In this document: one piece after another, positions 59,901 through 64,000 of the stretch
Numbering within the stretch: the stretch's first letter is position 1
Layout of the letters: every line of letters begins with the position of its first letter
Source of the DNA: an uncultured Oribacterium sp.
Lineage (GTDB): Bacteria > Bacillota > Clostridia > Lachnospirales > Lachnospiraceae
Direction of reading: 5' to 3'
Length of the DNA stretch: 64,000 bases
Assembly (NCBI GenBank): GCA_946413525.1
Contig: CAMKKZ010000006.1
Coordinates: forward strand, 99,013-163,012
Notes under the pieces: model-generated
The model's database searches: none
The model's input: the letters and a program-made list of their open reading frames with translations, nothing else
What the model was told of the DNA's origin: nothing
Program-made: the position numbers and the translations under genes

Positions 59901-60944
59901 ATGGGATACATTCAGAAAAAGCGAGTTGCGGCAAAGCTGAGGGATTTTCACAGAACGGTTAAAAGGAATAATGGCCATATAGGGACAGCGCCCCGCATCA
60001 TTGATTTGAGCTATGATAATCGATGCAATTTCCATTGCCAGCATTGCTTTACCAATGCGCCAAAGGGCGTAAATGCGGAAAAACATATTCCTTTGGAAAA
60101 ATTGGCGGGGATAGCTGATGAGGCGGATGAGCTTGGTTTTTATGAATTTGATCTGCAGGGCGGGGAATTGCTGATTGATCCGGAGTTGTTTTTCCGTCTG
60201 ACGGAAACAATAGGGACGGAGCGTTTCTATACTTATCTTACGACCAATGGTTATTTTCTGGACGAAAAAATGTCGAAACGACTGGCCTCTGCCGGGATTG
60301 ACAGGGTGTCGGTCAGCGTAGACGGGATGGATGCCCATCAGCATGACGCATTCAGAGGAAAAAAGGGGGCATATGACAGGGCGATCAGGGCACTGGAGTA
60401 TGTCAGGGATGCCGGCATGGAAGCCTGCATGAATATTACTGTCGGGCATTATAATATTTTTTCGGATGAGCTTAGGAGGCAGCTAGCGTTCTGTAGCGAA
60501 AAGGGATTCAGTTCTGTCTTGAATGCCGCCGTACCCGCTGGGTGTTGGAAAGGGCAGTATGAAGTAATGCTGACTGAAGAAGACAGGAGGCACCTGGGAG
60601 AGCTTCGGAAGGAATTTCCAAATGCTACGAGGGATATCTGGAATCCCTTCGACAGGAATCAGGAGGCTCTGCTTGGATGCAATGCGGGCAATATTCTTTA
60701 CATCACGCCATGGGGCGATGTTTTGCCCTGTCCATTTCTTCATATCAAGGTGGGAAATGTATATGTCTTGAGTCTGAAGGAAATCCTGGACAGGGCATTT
60801 TCTATAAGCTGGTTTTCGGAATACTCCGAAAAATGCCTTGCCGGTGAAGATGAAGTATTTGTTCGGAATTTTTTGAGCGGGGATATTACAACGGAAAACC
60901 CTGCGGAACTCATGGAATTATTTGGAACAAAAGGAACAGTCTGA
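59901..60944 (+). CDS. Radical SAM/SPASM-like enzyme
   Basis: This 347-residue protein uses ATG 59901; the frame opens at TTG 59886. The [4Fe-4S] motif is CNFHCQHC (C-x3-C-x2-C) at about 43-50, within DLSYDNRCNFHCQHCF. The partial barrel continues with GGELLIDPE and VSVDGMDAHQHDAFRG. The C-terminal part has further cysteines (LGCNAGN, LPCPF, EKCLAG) suggesting an auxiliary cluster (SPASM/twitch). Substrates of such proteins in glycan clusters are often sugars or carrier-linked groups; the reaction is unknown. Confidence 0.9.
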   Translation: MGYIQKKRVAAKLRDFHRTVKRNNGHIGTAPRIIDLSYDNRCNFHCQHCFTNAPKGVNAEKHIPLEKLAGIADEADELGFYEFDLQGGELLIDPELFFRLTETIGTERFYTYLTTNGYFLDEKMSKRLASAGIDRVSVSVDGMDAHQHDAFRGKKGAYDRAIRALEYVRDAGMEACMNITVGHYNIFSDELRRQLAFCSEKGFSSVLNAAVPAGCWKGQYEVMLTEEDRRHLGELRKEFPNATRDIWNPFDRNQEALLGCNAGNILYITPWGDVLPCPFLHIKVGNVYVLSLKEILDRAFSISWFSEYSEKCLAGEDEVFVRNFLSGDITTENPAELMELFGTKGTV

Positions 60945-61062
60945 TTGGGGATTCCGATTTTTCTTTATATTTTTAAAGTCTGTCGGTTGGACTTATCATT
61001 GATTCAATCGAAAGCTTTTTGAAATTATGGATATTTTGGAAAAGATGTAGTTCGGAGGGGAG

Positions 61063-61530
61063 ATGGAAAACACAATATGTTTTGATTCTATGGGGATACA
61101 GGAATGCCAGAGAAACAGGTATCCTCTTCTCTTGATCGACAAAGTGGTGGAAGCTATTCCAGGAAAGATGGCCCATGCGGTGAAAAATTTTTCATATAAT
61201 GAGTGGTTTTTTCCAGCGCATTTTGATGATGAACCGAATGTGCCGGGCTTTATACAGACGGAATGTCTGGCGCAAACTTTCCTGATGACGTTTCTTTCGA
61301 TGGATGCATATAAGGGGAAAAAGACGGCATTTGTAAGCCAGAATGATGTTTTCTTCAAGCGTAAGATTGTACCAGGGGATCGACTTGATATATATGCGGA
61401 ACTTGAATCCTTTAAGCGCGGAATAGCAAAGGGGCATGTAAAAAGCTTCGTGGACGGAGAGCCTGCCTGCTCGGCAAGATATGTGATTGCCATACCGGAT
61501 GTATTGGATTTATATAAGCCGAAGGCTTAG
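61063..61530 (+). CDS. FabZ-like 3-hydroxyacyl dehydratase
   Basis: This 155-residue hotdog-fold dehydratase begins with CQRNRYPLLLIDKVVEAIPG, matching the FabZ start (HRyPfLLvDrV). The catalytic pair is His53 in FPAHFDDEPNVPGF and Glu67 in QTECLAQ. The canonical HFPGxPxMPG loop is altered to HFDDEPNVPG, suggesting a different acyl group or partner. GGAGGGGAG precedes the ATG. It completes a condense-reduce-dehydrate set, but no enoyl reductase is present in the window. Confidence 0.9.
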   Translation: MENTICFDSMGIQECQRNRYPLLLIDKVVEAIPGKMAHAVKNFSYNEWFFPAHFDDEPNVPGFIQTECLAQTFLMTFLSMDAYKGKKTAFVSQNDVFFKRKIVPGDRLDIYAELESFKRGIAKGHVKSFVDGEPACSARYVIAIPDVLDLYKPKA

Positions 61531-61706
61531 TTGCGTCAGGATTTTAAATTGGCTGTCTTTTTAAGAAAAAGGATTACTATGCAGGGATATGGCATCATTA
61601 TTTCGACTCAGCTCAACATTTCCGAATATGAGACTACAGTATTTGGATCATACTATAGTTTCGTGTGGATCGGAACTAAAGGTAAATGAAAAGTGTGGAG
61701 TAAGGT

Positions 61707-63842
61707 ATGAATGAAAGGGAAGAAAAGAATTTCATAGAAGATTCATTCCGTAAATATTTTTCCAAAGATGATGTCATAGCAATATATGGTCTTGGTAGAA
61801 ATACAAAAACCATTCTTGACCGTTGCCAGGAATATAACCTTGTCGGTTTGATGGACAGAGACAAAACAGGCAGTGTTGTCTGGGGAATGCCGGTCATAAC
61901 GATAGAGCGGGCACATGAACTTTCGGTGAATAAAATCGTCATTATTGCCGCGCAGGTCAATGTGCCGATTATATTTCGACGCATTGCGGAGAAATCCCGG
62001 GATTTTGGAATAGAGGTATACGACATTCTTGGGGAACGCCTGGAAATTGAAAGGGATGAATATCAGATTGATTCTTCTTATTCTACAATATCTGAAGAAA
62101 ATTTGAAACAGCTCTTAGAGCATTATGATGTTATAAGCTTTGATATCTTTGATACCTTGATTGTTCGCAATGTTTTGATTCCGACGGATATATTCAGGAT
62201 CGTTGAAAGGAAGAAGGGATACCTCCTTCCGGAAGAGGTAAGGTTTTCCGAAACGAGAATAAAATGTGAAATGCGCCTGCATGCTCTGTCCGGATATCCT
62301 ACAATTTATGACATATATGAGGAAATCGGAAGGGAAACCGGGTGTGGGGATAAGATTCTTGATATTTTAAGAGAATCGGAGATTGAAGAGGAAAAACATG
62401 CCCTTTTTGCCCGGGAGACGATGAAGAACATTGTTGAGTATGCAATTGACAATGGAAAGATTGTATGCTGCACTTCTGATATGTACATTCCGGAAAATAT
62501 TCTTAAAGATATACTAAAGAATGCGGGATATCCTGAATTTAACAGATATTTTATCTCCTGTGATTATAATGTTTCCAAACTTAATGGGTTGTTTCTTTAT
62601 TTAAAAGAGGCGTTTCCGAACAGGAGAATTTTGCATATTGGCGATAACTATGAAGCGGATATCATATCTGCTGAAAAATTTGGCATCGAGGGAAGTTTTC
62701 AGATTTCTTCGATATATAAGATGATTAATGACAGTGCCTGTCAGAAGCTTCTGGCTTATGATACAAGCCTGGCCGACAGATGCGAGATGGGGAGATTGTT
62801 CTCGCGCCAATTCAATGACCCCTTCCTTTTCTCATTTAGTGAAGGAAAATGTATAGTTAGAGACAACTATTGCATAGGATACTACTTTATAGAACCGCTT
62901 TTGTCATCTTTTATAGAATGGATGTTGGCAGAGTGCCAAAAGGACGGGATTGAGTTGCTTTGTCTTGGCTCAAGAGATGGGTACCTTATAGAAAAATTGC
63001 TGGACATAAGGAGTGGATTTAAAAAGAGCAATATCCCTTATAAATATATCTATGCATCAAGATTTGCCTGTACATTTGCCGGAATGGTGACAGAAGATGA
63101 TGTGAAGAGCGTCTATTCTAATCCATATAATGGGTCTGCGACGGAAATGTTGATTACACGATTTGGCTTTAGCCCATCTGAACTATTTGAATGGGGGAAA
63201 AATGAATCTGAAGAAGAATATCTGAATAGACATATTCCTATAATTCTCAAAAGGTCAGGAAAATATAGAGACAATTACAGGGAATATTTCAGGAAGAAAG
63301 TCGGTTTGCCCGGAAAAACAGGTTTTTTTGATTTTGTGGCGACAGGAACGTGTCAGCTCGGGTTTGAGAATATTTGTCCTGAAACCAGATGGACGGGATA
63401 TTACTTTATCAAAACTCATGATCCTAATAAAGCCAGATTAGACATCAAATCATATTTTAATCCTGTGCTTCCCTACGAAAAGCAGAGCAGATTCAGTGAA
63501 AATTATTTATTTTTAGAAAAAATAATAACATCATTTGAACCATGTATGAAAGGTTTTACTTCAGATGGCGAAGTTATATTCGAAGCAGAGCATCGAAGTA
63601 AGATCGAGCTTGATAGATTGAAAGAATTACATAAAGGTATTTATGACGCTTATGAAAACCGATTAAGTAATGGATATGGTACGTCATCAAAAGAGTTGTC
63701 CGATAATATAGTTGATTTGTTAAATAAAGAATACACCTGGATGGAAGCATCTTTTTTTGAAAATAATTTTCTTGATGATTGGTATAGCAATAATAATCAT
63801 GATTTGAAGGGCTTTTTTGCGTCAAAAATGTTTCATAAATAA
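61707..63842 (+). CDS. Large HAD-superfamily protein with N-terminal Rossmann domain
   Basis: This 711-residue protein begins with a small Rossmann-like domain (AIYGLGRNTKTILDRCQEYNLVGLMDRDK, GMPVITIERAHEL, about 20-95), like modules of surface-sugar enzymes. A HAD phosphatase follows: motif I ISFDIFDTLI (about 150, D-x-F-D), CTSDMYIPENI and motif IV LHIGDNYEADIISA. The last ~370 residues (LCLGSRDGYLIEKLL, KYIYASRF...) are unassigned. Such proteins are common in capsule clusters. The gene is much AT-richer than the left half of the window and ends the cluster seen here. Confidence 0.8.
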   Translation: MNEREEKNFIEDSFRKYFSKDDVIAIYGLGRNTKTILDRCQEYNLVGLMDRDKTGSVVWGMPVITIERAHELSVNKIVIIAAQVNVPIIFRRIAEKSRDFGIEVYDILGERLEIERDEYQIDSSYSTISEENLKQLLEHYDVISFDIFDTLIVRNVLIPTDIFRIVERKKGYLLPEEVRFSETRIKCEMRLHALSGYPTIYDIYEEIGRETGCGDKILDILRESEIEEEKHALFARETMKNIVEYAIDNGKIVCCTSDMYIPENILKDILKNAGYPEFNRYFISCDYNVSKLNGLFLYLKEAFPNRRILHIGDNYEADIISAEKFGIEGSFQISSIYKMINDSACQKLLAYDTSLADRCEMGRLFSRQFNDPFLFSFSEGKCIVRDNYCIGYYFIEPLLSSFIEWMLAECQKDGIELLCLGSRDGYLIEKLLDIRSGFKKSNIPYKYIYASRFACTFAGMVTEDDVKSVYSNPYNGSATEMLITRFGFSPSELFEWGKNESEEEYLNRHIPIILKRSGKYRDNYREYFRKKVGLPGKTGFFDFVATGTCQLGFENICPETRWTGYYFIKTHDPNKARLDIKSYFNPVLPYEKQSRFSENYLFLEKIITSFEPCMKGFTSDGEVIFEAEHRSKIELDRLKELHKGIYDAYENRLSNGYGTSSKELSDNIVDLLNKEYTWMEASFFENNFLDDWYSNNNHDLKGFFASKMFHK

Positions 63843-64000
63843 GCTTATTATTGTTTACATATGTAGGTGATTATGCGTCATAATGTTTCTTATAGCAATA
63901 TGATGATGAACTTATCATTGTTGCTTTATATCCTAAAATCCGTATAATCTTTAGTTCCCTATAAGTTTTTATAAGCACATCGTTCTTTAACTCACAGAAT
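63843..64000. other. Window end, no gene seen
   Basis: AT-rich sequence after the HAD gene with no open frame of note. Confidence 0.4.

Overview
The window looks like chromosomal DNA of a Lachnospiraceae-like (Clostridia, Bacillota) anaerobe. The evidence is a Rex NADH sensor, a Tad/Flp pilus locus with no outer-membrane secretin, monoderm-type secreted wall-binding and CAP proteins, and strong AGGAGG ribosome sites. The left two thirds are visibly GC-richer than the last 14 kb.

Layout. (1) 0-9 kb: an OmpR-type response regulator (-), then a (+) block with an adenylation-carrier-condensation protein, two TatA, TatC and a Tat-exported FMN/FAD reductase, probably the cargo. (2) 9-16.2 kb: an unknown membrane protein, a UvrD-like helicase, a MATE transporter, a Cof-type HAD phosphatase and a small secreted protein. 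(3) 16.9-23.5 kb: surface-glycan genes (Wzt-like ABC ATPase, a 1244-residue multidomain glycosyltransferase, a sugar-1-phosphate nucleotidyltransferase). (4) 24-31.6 kb: a sodium-solute symporter, secreted proteins, Rex and an esterase. (5) 31.7-44.2 kb (-): a Tad pilus operon (TadZ, CpaF, TadB, TadC, Flp pilin, DUF5702-like, TadE-like, prepilin peptidase, two accessory proteins). (6) 45.3-50 kb: a GH13 glucosidase, an AAA-ATPase-like/PD-(D/E)XK gene and nuclease/transposase remnants. (7) 50.1-63.8 kb (+): a co-directional cluster with three KASIII-like synthases (one fused to a degenerate SDR), three SDRs, two acyl carrier proteins, a split transketolase, a radical SAM protein, a FabZ-like dehydratase and a large HAD protein, interrupted by an IS66 remnant. 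I infer that it builds an unusual carrier-bound short acyl or acyloin-like group, perhaps to decorate a surface glycan. This is the best candidate for an undescribed pathway.

Two genome-wide habits stand out. First, modular palindromic repeats share a core close to CGCCAAATACGG with interchangeable hairpin arms, and other hairpin families are also present. Several copies abut or overlap gene ends and supply stop codons or C-terminal tails. Second, at least five proteins carry in-frame tandem repeats with periods of 18, 24, 33, 60 or 66 bp.
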